Counted from the first letter of the stretch, positions 1-10,001 are shown. The stretch: DNA of 64,000 nucleotides from Polyangiaceae bacterium (GCA_025936045.1 JAICUB010000008.1:1-64000); one strand, 5' to 3'. Notes: generated by a model from the letters alone, not told the origin. Translations and numbers: made by a program.

Positions 1-1193
1 AGGGCCGTCACCGCCGACGCGAGACACGCGCCGCCGACGACCGCCGCGATCGCGGCGCCGAGCGGGACCCAGCGCTTCGGGCGGCGGCGCCCGGCGAGGA
101 CGAGGGTCGACTCGTTGAACTGCGCGTCGAGCGGCATTTGAACCGGCGGCTCGAGCGGCATCCGAATGATGGAGGCGCCGTCGTCCTCCTTCTCCTGGAC
201 GATGATCGCCGGCAGAAATTCGATGGCCGGGCGCGGAGGCGACGCGAGCGGAGGCTTGGAAGACGGCAGCGGCGGAGCTGCCGGGACCGCGTCGTGCGGG
301 AGCTTTTGTTCGGCCCCTACGGGCGCGACGCTCGTCGCGCCGACGGGCGCAGCAAGGTTTGGGGAGCTCGGCTTGGGCGTCGATGTCGCGGAAATCGGCT
401 TCGGGGGCGACGCGACGGGCAGCGGCGTTTTCGACGCGGGCAACCGGAGATTGGCCGTGCTCGGCACCGACGTCGCTTTCGCGACGGCGTAGCTTGCGCC
501 GGGCACCGGGGCCGGCTTCGGGGAGCCAGCCGGTCGTGAACCGGGCGTTACCATCGACGACAACGCCGCGCCGAGCGGCGATGCGCTCACCGGCGCCGGG
601 AACGCGCCTTGCGGTCGCGGCGGCAGCGGCGGCACGGGGGGCGGCGCCGGCTCCACTTCGCTTGCCGAGATTGGCACCAAGTCCTCGGGGGCGATGCCGG
701 GCAACGTCGCGCGAATGCTCGGCGGGGTCGCACCGAACGCGGGCGTCGGCTCGTCCACCGACTCCGGCATCGGCTCGATCGAAGCGTCCGTCGGGAATTC
801 GATCATCGCGAGCGGCCGCTCGTAAATCGCGAGCGTCCCCGGATCCGTAGGCGGCTCACTGCCGCTGCTCGAGTAGGCCTTGGTCGCGGCGAGGGGCGTC
901 TCGTCTTCGCCGATCAGGCGCGCGCCGCTCGCGGGCGGCTCCGAATCGGCGCGCAGCCTGCGCATGAGCTTCGACACTTCGCCGATCGGCGCCCACTCCG
1001 GCATGCCTTCGCTCCAGACGAGGCTCCGCGTCGTGAGCTTGCCGGACTTGTACGTCTGCAAGAGCTCTGCGAGCGGCATCTCCACGACCTTGCGGCCGCG
1101 GGTATTCACTTGCCAAAGCGGCGCCAAGGCCCCCGCCGGCTCCGCCTGCACGGTGGCGCCCCAGCCGACGTCAACGGAGTCCGCTTCGTTCAT
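1..1193 (-). CDS. GYF_2-domain membrane protein, partial (C-terminus beyond window)
   Basis: The frame is open from an ATG at 1193 down to base 1 with no stop, so the gene runs off the left edge. Residues about 27-75 match the GYF_2 pattern: a Trp at 27, a Leu-rich middle, a KSGKLT turn, then LVWSEGMPEW. This domain is thought to mediate protein-protein contacts. A long Pro/Ala/Ser-rich low-complexity stretch follows (about 110-340), and the last visible residues, after a basic RRRPKRW patch, form a hydrophobic Ala/Val/Gly segment that looks like a transmembrane helix. The visible part therefore suggests a cytoplasmic GYF_2 head tethered to the membrane with an unseen portion beyond. Such architectures are common in myxobacteria, often near signalling or motility genes, but nothing here shows a specific role. 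Confidence 0.75.
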   Translation of the reverse strand, partial: MNEADSVDVGWGATVQAEPAGALAPLWQVNTRGRKVVEMPLAELLQTYKSGKLTTRSLVWSEGMPEWAPIGEVSKLMRRLRADSEPPASGARLIGEDETPLAATKAYSSSGSEPPTDPGTLAIYERPLAMIEFPTDASIEPMPESVDEPTPAFGATPPSIRATLPGIAPEDLVPISASEVEPAPPPVPPLPPRPQGAFPAPVSASPLGAALSSMVTPGSRPAGSPKPAPVPGASYAVAKATSVPSTANLRLPASKTPLPVASPPKPISATSTPKPSSPNLAAPVGATSVAPVGAEQKLPHDAVPAAPPLPSSKPPLASPPRPAIEFLPAIIVQEKEDDGASIIRMPLEPPVQMPLDAQFNESTLVLAGRRRPKRWVPLGAAIAAVVGGACLASAVTA

Positions 1194-1359
1194 GTGAAAC
1201 GGCCGCACCGTAGCACGCTACCGGCCCGTCAGTCGATGCGTTTGGTTGCGCGCTCGCGTTCAGGACGCGCTCACACCCCGAAGCGCGGATTCACGGAGAG
1301 CGAATTCTCGGCTGCGACGCCGCACATTTGTGCAGCGGCCGACGCAAATCGTCTCGTGA

Positions 1360-3249
1360 TCAGCCGTCGGTAATGGTGCGGACGCGGAGCTCGGCGAGCT
1401 GATGCGGACTCACCGGGCTCGGCGCGTCGCTCATCATGTCGGTTCCCTTTTGCGTCTTCGGGAACGCGATCACGTCGCGGATACTCTCCGTACCCGCGAG
1501 CAACATCGCCACGCGATCCATCCCGAGCGCAATGCCACCGTGCGGCGGCGCCCCGTAACGGAGGGCCGAGAGCAAGAAGCCGAACTTTTCTTGGGCCTCG
1601 GCGTCTCCGATGCCGAGGGCCGCGAAAACGCGGCGCTGCACCTCGGGATCGTGAAGACGGATCGAGCCGCCGGCGATCTCGAAGCCGTTCAGCACCAGAT
1701 CGTAGCGGTAGCAGAGCACCTTGCCCGGGTCCTTCTCGATCAGGTCGACGTGCTCGTCGTGCGGGCGCGTGAACGCGTGGTGCGCGGCTGCCCAGCGCTT
1801 CGACTCGTCGTCGTACTCGAAGAGCGGCGGGTTCACGACCCACAAGAACTTCCATTCGTTGCCGTGGCCGACCTCGGGGATGAGCCCGAGCTTCTTCGCG
1901 ACCGCGACGCGCAGATTCGCCATCACGGTGTGAACCAGCGAGGCCTTGCCGAACTGGAACAAGAGGAGGTCGCCGTCCTTCGCGCCGGTCGCGGCGTTGA
2001 TCGCCTTGCACAGCTCCGGCGTCACGCTCTTCGCGAGCGGCGACTGCGTCCAGCCGCCGTCGGGTCCGACCTTCGCGCGCGCGAGCCCGCCCGCGCCCAT
2101 GCTCTTCGCGAGCTGCTCGAGCTTGTCGCCGTCCGCGCGCGAGAACTGCGCGCTGCCGGGCACCACCATCGCTTTGACGATCTCCGCGGGCAAATCGCGC
2201 CGGTAAGCGCCGCTCGCGAATTTTTCCGCGATCGTGCTGAAAAACGGGATACCGCCGCCCTGGTGCTCGATCACGAGCTCCGTGAGATCGACGTGCCGGA
2301 GCTCGAAGCGCACGTCCGGCTTGTCGTTGCCGTAGTCGCGCATCGACTTCTCGAAGTCGAGGTGCGGGAAGTGTCCGTCCGGATAGAGCTCCTTCAGGTC
2401 GATGCCGAGCGCCGCTTTCCAAATCGCGAAGACGAGCCCCTCGACGAGCGAAAACAGGTCGTCCTGGTTCACGAAGCTGAGCTCGATATCGACCTGCGTG
2501 AACTCGGGCTGGCGATCGAGCCGCAAGTCCTCGTCGCGGAAGCAGCGCACGATCTGGAAGTAGCGTTCGTAACCCGCGACCATGAAGAGCTGCTTGAAGA
2601 GCTGCGGGCTCTCCGCGAGCGCATAGACTTTGCCCGGGTGTAGCCGCGCGGGCACGAGGAAGTTCCGCGCGCCGCCCGGCGTGTATTTCACGAGGAAGGG
2701 CGTCTCGAGCTCGAGGCAGCCCTGGTCCGACAGGTAGCTCCGCGCCGCGTGATTGGCGCGGTGGCGCATGCGCAGCGCGCGCTGCAACGGCCCGCGCCGC
2801 AAGTCGAGATAACGGTGCTCGAGCCGCACCTCTTCGCGCGTGTCGATCTTGTCTTCAATCGCGAACGGCGGCGTCTCCGCCTTGTTGAAGATGGTCGCTT
2901 CGAGCACTTCGACTTCGATCTCGCCCGTAGCGAGCGCGGGGTTCGCGGCGCTCACCATCTTCCCTTCCTTCTTGCTGAACTGCTCACCGCGCGAGCGCAC
3001 GCGGCCGCGGATGCCGACGACCCACTCGCTGCGGAACTGCGAGGCGAGCTCGTGTGCCGCGCGCGAAGCGTCGGGATCGAAGACCACCTGCGTCACGCCC
3101 TCGCGATCGCGGAGGTCGATGAAAATCAGCGAGCCGTGGTCGCGCCGATTCGCGACCCAGCCGAACAACACGACCTCACTGCCGATGTGGGAAGGTCGGA
3201 GGGCTCCGCAGTCATGGGTGCGCTTGAGTTCGTCGATGAACCGGGCCAT
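1360..3249 (-). CDS. aspS: Aspartate--tRNA ligase
   Basis: A 629-residue class II aminoacyl-tRNA synthetase of the bacterial AspRS type, full length for the family (about 590-600 plus small insertions). The N-terminal OB-fold anticodon-binding domain covers about 1-130. The catalytic core has the GGARNFLVP stretch near 192-200, motif 2 FRDEDLR at 237-243 and motif 3 GGIALGMDR near the C-terminus; the bacterial GAD insertion domain lies between motifs 2 and 3. It charges tRNA-Asp. The residue after RRD in the anticodon-binding domain is His38, as in non-discriminating AspRS enzymes that also form Asp-tRNA-Asn for GatCAB; discriminating enzymes such as that of E. coli have Leu there. The ATG start is preceded on the coding strand by an A-rich tract (3250-3265). 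The gene appears to be monocistronic. Confidence 0.97.
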   Translation of the reverse strand: MARFIDELKRTHDCGALRPSHIGSEVVLFGWVANRRDHGSLIFIDLRDREGVTQVVFDPDASRAAHELASQFRSEWVVGIRGRVRSRGEQFSKKEGKMVSAANPALATGEIEVEVLEATIFNKAETPPFAIEDKIDTREEVRLEHRYLDLRRGPLQRALRMRHRANHAARSYLSDQGCLELETPFLVKYTPGGARNFLVPARLHPGKVYALAESPQLFKQLFMVAGYERYFQIVRCFRDEDLRLDRQPEFTQVDIELSFVNQDDLFSLVEGLVFAIWKAALGIDLKELYPDGHFPHLDFEKSMRDYGNDKPDVRFELRHVDLTELVIEHQGGGIPFFSTIAEKFASGAYRRDLPAEIVKAMVVPGSAQFSRADGDKLEQLAKSMGAGGLARAKVGPDGGWTQSPLAKSVTPELCKAINAATGAKDGDLLLFQFGKASLVHTVMANLRVAVAKKLGLIPEVGHGNEWKFLWVVNPPLFEYDDESKRWAAAHHAFTRPHDEHVDLIEKDPGKVLCYRYDLVLNGFEIAGGSIRLHDPEVQRRVFAALGIGDAEAQEKFGFLLSALRYGAPPHGGIALGMDRVAMLLAGTESIRDVIAFPKTQKGTDMMSDAPSPVSPHQLAELRVRTITDG

Positions 3250-3395
3250 TCGTTTTCTTTTTTTGGTGGGAAGTGGCGGCTGAGGTCGCCCGCCGCCGCC
3301 GGCACGCCGGACGTCCGCGCGTCCTAATCCCGATAGGGGGCGAGGGGCCAGCGTTTTAGCATCGATCCTCGTGCTCCCGACGACCGCGGCGTTGT

Positions 3396-5246
3396 GTGCC
3401 GAAAACTGGGCCCGGAGACCCGGCGCGGCCTACCGCTTCCAGGGTGAAGGAGCCCGTGAGCGAGTCCCCGCGCGCGTTCGAGCGGGCGTGCGCTTGGCTG
3501 TCGATCGCGATCCCGCTCGTCGTGACGATTGCGCGAAGCGAGACGAGCGGCGACTTCCGCGGCGACCTGCCGCTCGTGACCGGACTCGGCTTCTTGCCGC
3601 TCGGCATGGAGGGCTGGCCGAGCCTGGTCTTGCACCAGGCGTCGAGCTTCATCCCGCTCGGCGGTCGCGCCGAACGCGCGGCGTGGGTCGGCGCGTTCGC
3701 GGCGGCGGTCGCGTCGCGCGTGCTCTTCGGTCTCGCGCGGCGAGCGCTCGCGGCGAGCGAGCGCTCGGCGCTCGGAGCCGCGCTCGCGCTCGCGGCGGCG
3801 CTGACGGCCGTGCTTTCCCCCACGTTCCAAGTCGAGGCCACCTCCGTCGGCGGCACCGCGGTCGGGGCCGCGGTGGCGCTCCTCGCGTTCGCGGCAGTCG
3901 AGCGCTTACCGCGCGGCGACGCACGCTCGAGCGCCGTCGTCGGCGCGCTCGCCTCGCTCACCCTCGCGGAGTCGCACACGGCGGCGCTCGCGTTCGGCTC
4001 AGCCTGCGCCGTCCGCGCGTGCGTGCGGCGCACGCTGCCCGAAACGCGCGAGATTTACGCCTTTTGTACCGGACTCGTCGTGCCACAAGCGTTCTTCGCG
4101 CTCGCCCTCGTGCTGCGCTCGGTCGCGCCGCACGCCTGGCTCGATCTCGGGCTCGGGCTCGGCCAATCGAGTCTCGCCGCGCGTGACGTGTCGAGCGAGC
4201 GTGTCACCGCGTACGCGGCGTGGCTCACCGACATCGGAGTGCTGCCCTTCGGGCTCGCGGCGCTCGGCGCCGTCTTCGGGCTCGGTCGTGCGAAGACACG
4301 CGCGCTCGTCTCGCCGCTCGTCGCGTTCGTGCTCGTCGATCTCGCGTTGCCCGCGAGTCACGTCGCGTTGCTCTTGCCCGATCCGTTCGGTCCGACGCGT
4401 CTGCTCGCGCTCGGCGCGCTCGGGATCCTCGCCGGGCTCGGCGTCCAGGCCACGGCGCTCGGGCTCACGCGCGCGCGCTTGCCGTTCGCGCAGCCGACGG
4501 CGGTCCTGCTCGTCGTCTTCGACTTCACGCTCGTGTTCGTCGGCTCGGAGGCTTCGGCTGCGGCGACCGAGCGTCGCGCGTCGGTCGCGAGTGAAGTCTG
4601 GACTGACGAAGGCCTGCGCAGCGTCGCGCCGAACGGTATTTTGCTCGCGCGCTCGGAGGCGCTCGCCTGGCGGCGCTGGTCCGCGCAGCTGCTGCGCGGA
4701 GAGCGCCCGGACGCGCTCGTCGTGCCGGCGACGTTGCTCGAGCGCGGCGCGCTCCGCCGCCGCCTACTCGGCGCGGAACCGGCGCTCGCGCCGCTGCTTC
4801 GCGACATGGCGCTCGGCGGAAAGCCGAGCGAATACGCCCTCGCGACGCTCGCCGACGCGCGGCCGCTCTTCGTCGAGCTCGACCCGAGCTGGGACGAGCG
4901 GCTGAACGAGCACCTGGTCCCGGAGTCGTTCTGGCTGCGCTTCCGGGCCAACCCCGTGGGTCGCTCCGATCGTACCGCGGCGCTCGTGCACACCGGCCGT
5001 CGTTTCGAACGCGTGCTCGACGTGTGTGCCCCGAGCGACGCCGCGGGCGGCAGCCGCGCGACGCGCGAAGTCGTGGTGACGGACTTGCGCCAACGCGCGC
5101 TCTTCCTGCTCGCGCGCCGCGATCGCGAGACGGCGCTCGACACGGCGTCGTCGCTCGAGCGCCTTTCGCCGCGCGACGAGGTCGCCGCCAAGGTGCGTCG
5201 AAGCCTGGACGGCGCCGTCCGTCGCGGTCTCACGGCGTCGCGCTGA
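3396..5246 (+). CDS. Polytopic membrane protein, possibly DUF2723/glycosyltransferase-like
   Basis: A 616-residue protein (GTG start) whose first two thirds hold about eight to ten hydrophobic Ala/Leu/Val-rich segments, followed by a soluble C-terminal part from about residue 400 rich in Arg and Glu. The N-terminal organisation, a helix followed by a loop with GDFRGDLP and then a Gly/Pro-rich stretch before the next helix, recalls membrane glycosyltransferase-like proteins of the DUF2723 group, but the typical motif is too eroded for a firm call. A second in-frame GTG at 3444 begins VKEPVSESP and may be the true start, giving 600 residues. The next gene, a PhoD-like phosphatase, follows after about 100 bases on the same strand. 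Function unknown; membrane location is well supported. Confidence 0.7.
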   Translation: MPKTGPGDPARPTASRVKEPVSESPRAFERACAWLSIAIPLVVTIARSETSGDFRGDLPLVTGLGFLPLGMEGWPSLVLHQASSFIPLGGRAERAAWVGAFAAAVASRVLFGLARRALAASERSALGAALALAAALTAVLSPTFQVEATSVGGTAVGAAVALLAFAAVERLPRGDARSSAVVGALASLTLAESHTAALAFGSACAVRACVRRTLPETREIYAFCTGLVVPQAFFALALVLRSVAPHAWLDLGLGLGQSSLAARDVSSERVTAYAAWLTDIGVLPFGLAALGAVFGLGRAKTRALVSPLVAFVLVDLALPASHVALLLPDPFGPTRLLALGALGILAGLGVQATALGLTRARLPFAQPTAVLLVVFDFTLVFVGSEASAAATERRASVASEVWTDEGLRSVAPNGILLARSEALAWRRWSAQLLRGERPDALVVPATLLERGALRRRLLGAEPALAPLLRDMALGGKPSEYALATLADARPLFVELDPSWDERLNEHLVPESFWLRFRANPVGRSDRTAALVHTGRRFERVLDVCAPSDAAGGSRATREVVVTDLRQRALFLLARRDRETALDTASSLERLSPRDEVAAKVRRSLDGAVRRGLTASR

Positions 5247-5345
5247 CGCGAATGCGCCGTCCGAGCGGTGGAACGGCGCGGCCCGGCGCCGTCCGCGCTG
5301 CGACCCACTGGTCGCCGCCAAAAACCAGAATACTCTCTCTCGCGC

Positions 5346-7493
5346 ATGCCTCGGCTCGAACGGCGCGATTTTTTGCGAGCAATCGTCGTGGTCGCGGGAG
5401 CTCCGCTCGCCGCGGGGTGCGGCTCGAAAACCGGGCGGACGGAAGCGTCGCCAAGCTACTTCCCGCAGTCGGTCGCGTCGGGCGACCCGCGTCCGACGAG
5501 CGTCGTCCTGTGGACCCGAGTGTTCGACGAGCTCCGGGCGGACGCTGACTCGACGCTCGAGCTCGTGGTCGCACTCGACGAGGCGCTCGACAATCCGGTC
5601 GCGCTCGGCGGCGCCGGCGCCTACCCGATCGTCGCGCAGGCGGCCGCCGACGGTTGCGTGAAGGTGCGCGTCGACGGGCTCATGCCGTCGACGACGTACT
5701 ACTACCAATTCACGTACGTGAACGGCGCGGTCCGGAATGCGTCGCGTGTCGGGCGCACGCGCACGGCGCCGGACCTCGACGACGACCGCGACGTGACGTT
5801 CGCCGTCGTTTCTTGCCAGGATTTCGGGGGGAAATACTTTCACGCGTACCGTCAGCTCGCGGAGCAGCCGCTCGATTTCTTGCTCCACCTCGGCGACTAC
5901 ATTTACGAGACGACGGACGATCCCTCGTTCCAGAGCGCGACGCCCGCGCGGACCGTGACCTTCAGCGCGCCGGACGAAACGCTGAGTATCGACGGCGGTA
6001 CGGTGCTCGCGGCGCGTTCGCTCGGGAACTATCGCGACCTCTACCGAACGTACAAGAGCGATCCGGATCTACAGCGCGTGCACGAGCTCTTCCCGCTGAT
6101 CGCGATCCCGGACGACCACGAGTTTGCGAACGACTGTTACGGCGCGACGGCGACCTACACGGACGATCGCGAAGACGAGCAGGACTTCGAACGGCGCCGC
6201 GCGGCCGACAAGGCGTGGTTCGAATACACGCCCGTCGACTACGGCGCGCCACCCGCGAGCGCGCTCGACGAGATGACGAGTTTCCCCGCTGATTTGACGC
6301 TGTATCGCAGCTTCGTCTTCGGGCAGCGGCTCGAGCTCGTGGTGACGGATTTACGCCGCTATCGTCCCGATCACGTCGTGCCGGAAGACGCGCTGCCGGG
6401 CGCGGTCTTCTTGACGCAAGCGGAAGCGGAAGCGCTACTCGGCGCCGTGCCCGACGACGCGGTGGCGTACCTCGACAGCGCGGATGCGTCGCTCGACGAC
6501 GTGCGGGCGGCGCTGGTCGACGCGGCGACGGCGCAAGGTTTCGAGGCGGACGCGCTCACGGGGCTGCTCTCCGTGCCGTGGATCAATCAAGTGCTCGTCG
6601 CGAACGGCGGGGTCGCGCCGCTCGACGCGACGGACGCGAGTTACGAGCGCGGCTACGCGTACCACCAGCTGCTGAAATCCGCGCAATTTACCGAACAAGG
6701 CTCGCGCTACCTGCTCGCCGAGCGGCCGTTTCGTGCGCTCGCACGGAAGCGCTTCGCGGAAACGGACGGCGCGAGCGAGCGGCTTCTCGGCGACGCGCAG
6801 CGCGCGTGGTTCACGAGCACGCTCACGTCTTCGACGCGGCGCTGGAAGGTGTGGGCGAACGAGTACACGCTCATGCGCCGCGCGCTCGATCTCACGCCGA
6901 TCGACTTCGCGCCCACGCAGTATCGGCAGCGCTTGCTGCTCAGCGCCGAGGATTGGGACGGTGCACCGAACGAGCGCAACGCGCTTCTCACGGAGCTCAA
7001 AGGCGTCGACAACGTCATCGTGCTCACGGGTGATTTGCACGCATTTTTGGCTGGCACACCGTACGCGGACGAAGATCCGGACACGCGCGTGATCGAGCTC
7101 GTCGCGGGCAGCGTCAGCTCGACGACGCTGCTCACGGGCGTCAAGGCGGTGCTCGCCGAGGACCCGACCTTGCCGCCGGAGGCAGCGATCATCGCACAGC
7201 TCCTCGACCAGCTCTTGCAGGATCCCGACACTCGGCCGAATCCGCACCTCGGTTGGCTCGAGCTCGAGAAGAACGGCTACGCCGTCGTCACCGCGGGCGC
7301 CGCTGCGTTCGCGCTCACCGCGTACGCGATCGACGACAAGCTCGTCGCGCTGCCGGCAGCCGGACTCTCGCAGCCCCTCGACGCGCTGGTCCAAGCCGTG
7401 CAATTTCGCGTAGCCGACGGCTCGCGCGAGCTCGAGCAGCTGCAGAACGGCGCCTGGAAACGCTGGGATCGCGCGAGCTCGAGCTGGAGCTGA
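5346..7493 (+). CDS. PhoD-like alkaline phosphatase/phosphodiesterase, Tat-type lipoprotein
   Basis: The ATG at 5346 starts a signal with RRDFL at residues 6-10 followed by a hydrophobic stretch and the lipobox LAAGC (Cys25). That suggests Tat export and lipid anchoring, as usual for PhoD enzymes, which fold with their metals in the cytoplasm. An upstream in-frame start at 5268 would bury this signal, so it is rejected. After the signal come a PhoD N-terminal Ig-like domain (FPQSVASGDPRP onward) and a metallophosphoesterase domain with HLGDYIYE, PDDHEFANDCYG and LTGDLHAFL, matching metal-binding positions of the family. The 715-residue length is larger than B. subtilis PhoD (about 580), owing mainly to insertions in the catalytic domain. 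It probably releases phosphate from phosphodiesters or phosphomonoesters in the cell envelope. Confidence 0.88.
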   Translation: MPRLERRDFLRAIVVVAGAPLAAGCGSKTGRTEASPSYFPQSVASGDPRPTSVVLWTRVFDELRADADSTLELVVALDEALDNPVALGGAGAYPIVAQAAADGCVKVRVDGLMPSTTYYYQFTYVNGAVRNASRVGRTRTAPDLDDDRDVTFAVVSCQDFGGKYFHAYRQLAEQPLDFLLHLGDYIYETTDDPSFQSATPARTVTFSAPDETLSIDGGTVLAARSLGNYRDLYRTYKSDPDLQRVHELFPLIAIPDDHEFANDCYGATATYTDDREDEQDFERRRAADKAWFEYTPVDYGAPPASALDEMTSFPADLTLYRSFVFGQRLELVVTDLRRYRPDHVVPEDALPGAVFLTQAEAEALLGAVPDDAVAYLDSADASLDDVRAALVDAATAQGFEADALTGLLSVPWINQVLVANGGVAPLDATDASYERGYAYHQLLKSAQFTEQGSRYLLAERPFRALARKRFAETDGASERLLGDAQRAWFTSTLTSSTRRWKVWANEYTLMRRALDLTPIDFAPTQYRQRLLLSAEDWDGAPNERNALLTELKGVDNVIVLTGDLHAFLAGTPYADEDPDTRVIELVAGSVSSTTLLTGVKAVLAEDPTLPPEAAIIAQLLDQLLQDPDTRPNPHLGWLELEKNGYAVVTAGAAAFALTAYAIDDKLVALPAAGLSQPLDALVQAVQFRVADGSRELEQLQNGAWKRWDRASSSWS

Positions 7494-7497
7494 CGGC

Positions 7498-9015
7498 ATG
7501 GGCGAGCGCCTGCCGCACGGGGAGCCTCGGCTCGAGCTCGTCGAGCTCTCGAAGACGTTCGCGGAGACGCGCGCGCTCGACCGCGTGTCGTTCGACGTAC
7601 GACCTGGCGAGGTGCACGTGGTTGCGGGCGAGAACGGCGCCGGCAAGAGCACGCTGATTCGCGTGATCGCCGGTGCCGTCACGGACTACACGGGCGAGCT
7701 GCGATTGGACGGACGAGCCGTGCGCTTCGCGAACCCGGCGGCGGCGTCCGCGCACGGCGTCGCGACGATTCACCAAGAGCTTTCGCTCGTGCCGGCGCTC
7801 TCGATCGCCGACAATTTCGAGCTCACGCGGGCCGCGTCGCCCTTCGCGCCGCGCGATCGGCGTCGTGCGAGCGCAGCAGCCGCCGCAGCACTCGCACGCC
7901 TCGAATTGGCCCTCGAGCCCGCGGTCCTCGTCGAGACGCTCTCGGTCGCCGAGCGCCAACTCGTCGAGATCGCCCGAGCGCTCGCGGGCAACGTGCGCGT
8001 GCTCGTGATGGACGAGCCGACGAGCGCGCTCTTCGAGCGGGACGTCGATCGGCTGTTGTCGCTCGTCGAACGGCTCGCCCGCGACGGGATCGGCGTCGTG
8101 TACGTCTCGCATCGTCTGGAGGAGATTTTCCGCGTCGCAACCCGCATCAGCGTGCTCCGTGACGGACGGCGCGTCTTCACGCGCCCGGCCGGCGAGGTGA
8201 CGCGCGACGAGCTCGTGAGCGGACTGGTAGGTAAAGCGGCGAGCTCGCCGCCGGTGCCGCGCGTCCGCGCGCCGCGGGCGGTGCGGCTTCGCGTGCGCGG
8301 GTTCGGCTGCGATACGCCGAGCCGCGTCCCGTTCGACGGGCTCGAGTTCGAGCTCGGTGTCGGTGAGCTCGTCGGCGTCGCCGGGGTCGACGGTTCGGGC
8401 GCGAGCACGCTGCTTCACGTGCTCTTCGGTGCTGCGCGTCACACGCACGGCGAGGTCACGCTCGACGGCGAGCCGTACTCCGCGAGCGGTCCGCGCGCCG
8501 CGTTCGCTCGCGGGGTGGCCCTGCTCGCGAGCGACCGGCACGAGAGCGTCCTCGGAGAGCTCAGCGTGCTCGCGAACGCGACGCTCTCGAGTCTCGGCGC
8601 GTTTTCGCGTGCGGGCGTCGTGGACCGAGCGGCCGAGCGCGCGGCCGTCGCGCCCGCGTCGTCGCGCATGCGCGTGAAGGCACCGTCCCTCGATGCCGCC
8701 GCCTTCGCCCTGTCGGGCGGTAACCAACAAAAGGTCGCCCTCCTCCGCTGCTTGCTCTCGAAGCCGCGTCTCCTCGTGCTCGACGATCCGACGCGCGGCA
8801 TCGACGTTGCCGCACGCGCCGACGTCCACGAGCTCTTGCGCGAGGTCGCGGCGAGCGGCACGACCATTCTGTTTCGCAGCACGGACCTCGCCGAGCTCGC
8901 GGCGCTCTCGGATCGCGTACTCGTGCTCGCCCGCGGCCGTCACACGGCGACTCTCGCGCGCGGCGAGCTCGACGACGCGCGGCTCCTGTCGGCGATGATG
9001 GGAGGCGCCGCCTGA
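7498..9015 (+). CDS. Sugar ABC transporter, double ATP-binding protein (RbsA/MglA type)
   Basis: A 505-residue protein with two fused ABC ATPase domains, the mark of the CUT2 (ribose/galactose) sugar importers. Domain 1 (about 8-240) has Walker A GENGAGKST and Walker B VLVMDEPTSA with the weak signature LSVAERQ. Domain 2 (about 255-500) has a changed Walker A region GVDGSGAST, a full LSGGNQQKV signature and Walker B VLDDPTRGID, where the usual catalytic Glu is Asp. Asymmetric domains are usual in this family. It starts 5 bases after the phosphatase stop and is followed by the permease gene; with the binding protein at 11692 it forms one complete importer. The transported sugar cannot be read from the sequence. 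Confidence 0.93.
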   Translation: MGERLPHGEPRLELVELSKTFAETRALDRVSFDVRPGEVHVVAGENGAGKSTLIRVIAGAVTDYTGELRLDGRAVRFANPAAASAHGVATIHQELSLVPALSIADNFELTRAASPFAPRDRRRASAAAAAALARLELALEPAVLVETLSVAERQLVEIARALAGNVRVLVMDEPTSALFERDVDRLLSLVERLARDGIGVVYVSHRLEEIFRVATRISVLRDGRRVFTRPAGEVTRDELVSGLVGKAASSPPVPRVRAPRAVRLRVRGFGCDTPSRVPFDGLEFELGVGELVGVAGVDGSGASTLLHVLFGAARHTHGEVTLDGEPYSASGPRAAFARGVALLASDRHESVLGELSVLANATLSSLGAFSRAGVVDRAAERAAVAPASSRMRVKAPSLDAAAFALSGGNQQKVALLRCLLSKPRLLVLDDPTRGIDVAARADVHELLREVAASGTTILFRSTDLAELAALSDRVLVLARGRHTATLARGELDDARLLSAMMGGAA

Positions 9016-9041
9016 GGCGGTCGCAGCTTCTCTCTCCGCGC

Positions 9042-10001
9042 GTGCGGCCCTTCGTGCCGCTCGTCGCGGTGCTCGTGTTCGGCTGTGTGCTCAACGCCAA
9101 CGGCGCGTTCTTCGAATGGCAGACGCATCGCGCCGTGCTGCGTGAGATCTCCGTCGGCGGAATCCTCGCGAGTGGAATGACGGTCGTGATCGTCTCGGGC
9201 GGCATCGATCTCGCCGTGGGCAGCGTTCTCGCCCTGTCCGCGGTGAGCTTCGCGTGGCTCACGCTGCTGCACGGGTTGCCGGGGTTTTTTGCCCTACCTC
9301 TCGTCCTTCTCGTCGGTGCCGCGGCCGGCGCGCTCTCGGGCGTGCTCGTGGCGTGGCCGCGCATGCAGCCGTTCATCGTCACCCTTGCCATGATGGTGTT
9401 CGCGCGCGGGCTCGCCAAGGAGCTCTCCGGCGGGCAGAAGATTTCGACCTACGTGCAGGATCCGAGCGGAGCGTTCCGTAGCGTGCCGCTTCCGGCCGTG
9501 TTCGAGGCGCTCGATGGTCGCGTGCTCGGCGGTAACGTGAGCGTCGTAACACTCGTTTTTCTGGGCAGCGCGTTCGTCACGTGGGTCATCCTCGAGCGGC
9601 TGCGCGTCGGGCGTTACCTTTTCGCCGTGGGTGGCAACTTCGAGGCGGCGCGGCTTTCCGGGGTTCCCGTGCACTTCACGCTGATCTTTGCGTATGTGCT
9701 GTCGGGCATCTGTGCGGCGCTCGCCGGTATTTGTCAGGCCGCTCAGGAGACGCACGGCGATCCGGAGACAGGCCTCGGTTACGAGCTCGACGCCATCGCC
9801 ATGGTGGTGCTCGGCGGGACGAGTCTCATGGGCGGTCGCGGCGGCGTCGCGCTCACGGTGATCGGCGCGCTCACGTTGGGCTACCTCGAGAAGGTCCTGA
9901 GCTTGAACGCCTACTCGAGCGAGCTCCGGCTGATGTTGACCGGTGTGATCCTGGTGCTAGCCGTGCTGTTTCAACGGCGCTTCGGCAGGGAAAGTGCGTG
10001 A
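9042..10001 (+). CDS. Sugar ABC transporter permease (RbsC type)
   Basis: A 319-residue inner-membrane protein with about eight to ten hydrophobic segments and the conserved features of CUT2 permeases: VIVSGGIDLAVGSVLALSA in the first third and VVLGGTSLMGGRGG in the last third, followed by a final helix ending in a basic tail. It forms the membrane channel for the ATPase encoded immediately upstream. The GTG at 9042 is the best visible start, 26 bases after the ATPase stop; no in-frame ATG lies nearby. The Ser/Thr kinase gene follows after 66 bases. Confidence 0.92.
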   Translation: MRPFVPLVAVLVFGCVLNANGAFFEWQTHRAVLREISVGGILASGMTVVIVSGGIDLAVGSVLALSAVSFAWLTLLHGLPGFFALPLVLLVGAAAGALSGVLVAWPRMQPFIVTLAMMVFARGLAKELSGGQKISTYVQDPSGAFRSVPLPAVFEALDGRVLGGNVSVVTLVFLGSAFVTWVILERLRVGRYLFAVGGNFEAARLSGVPVHFTLIFAYVLSGICAALAGICQAAQETHGDPETGLGYELDAIAMVVLGGTSLMGGRGGVALTVIGALTLGYLEKVLSLNAYSSELRLMLTGVILVLAVLFQRRFGRESA

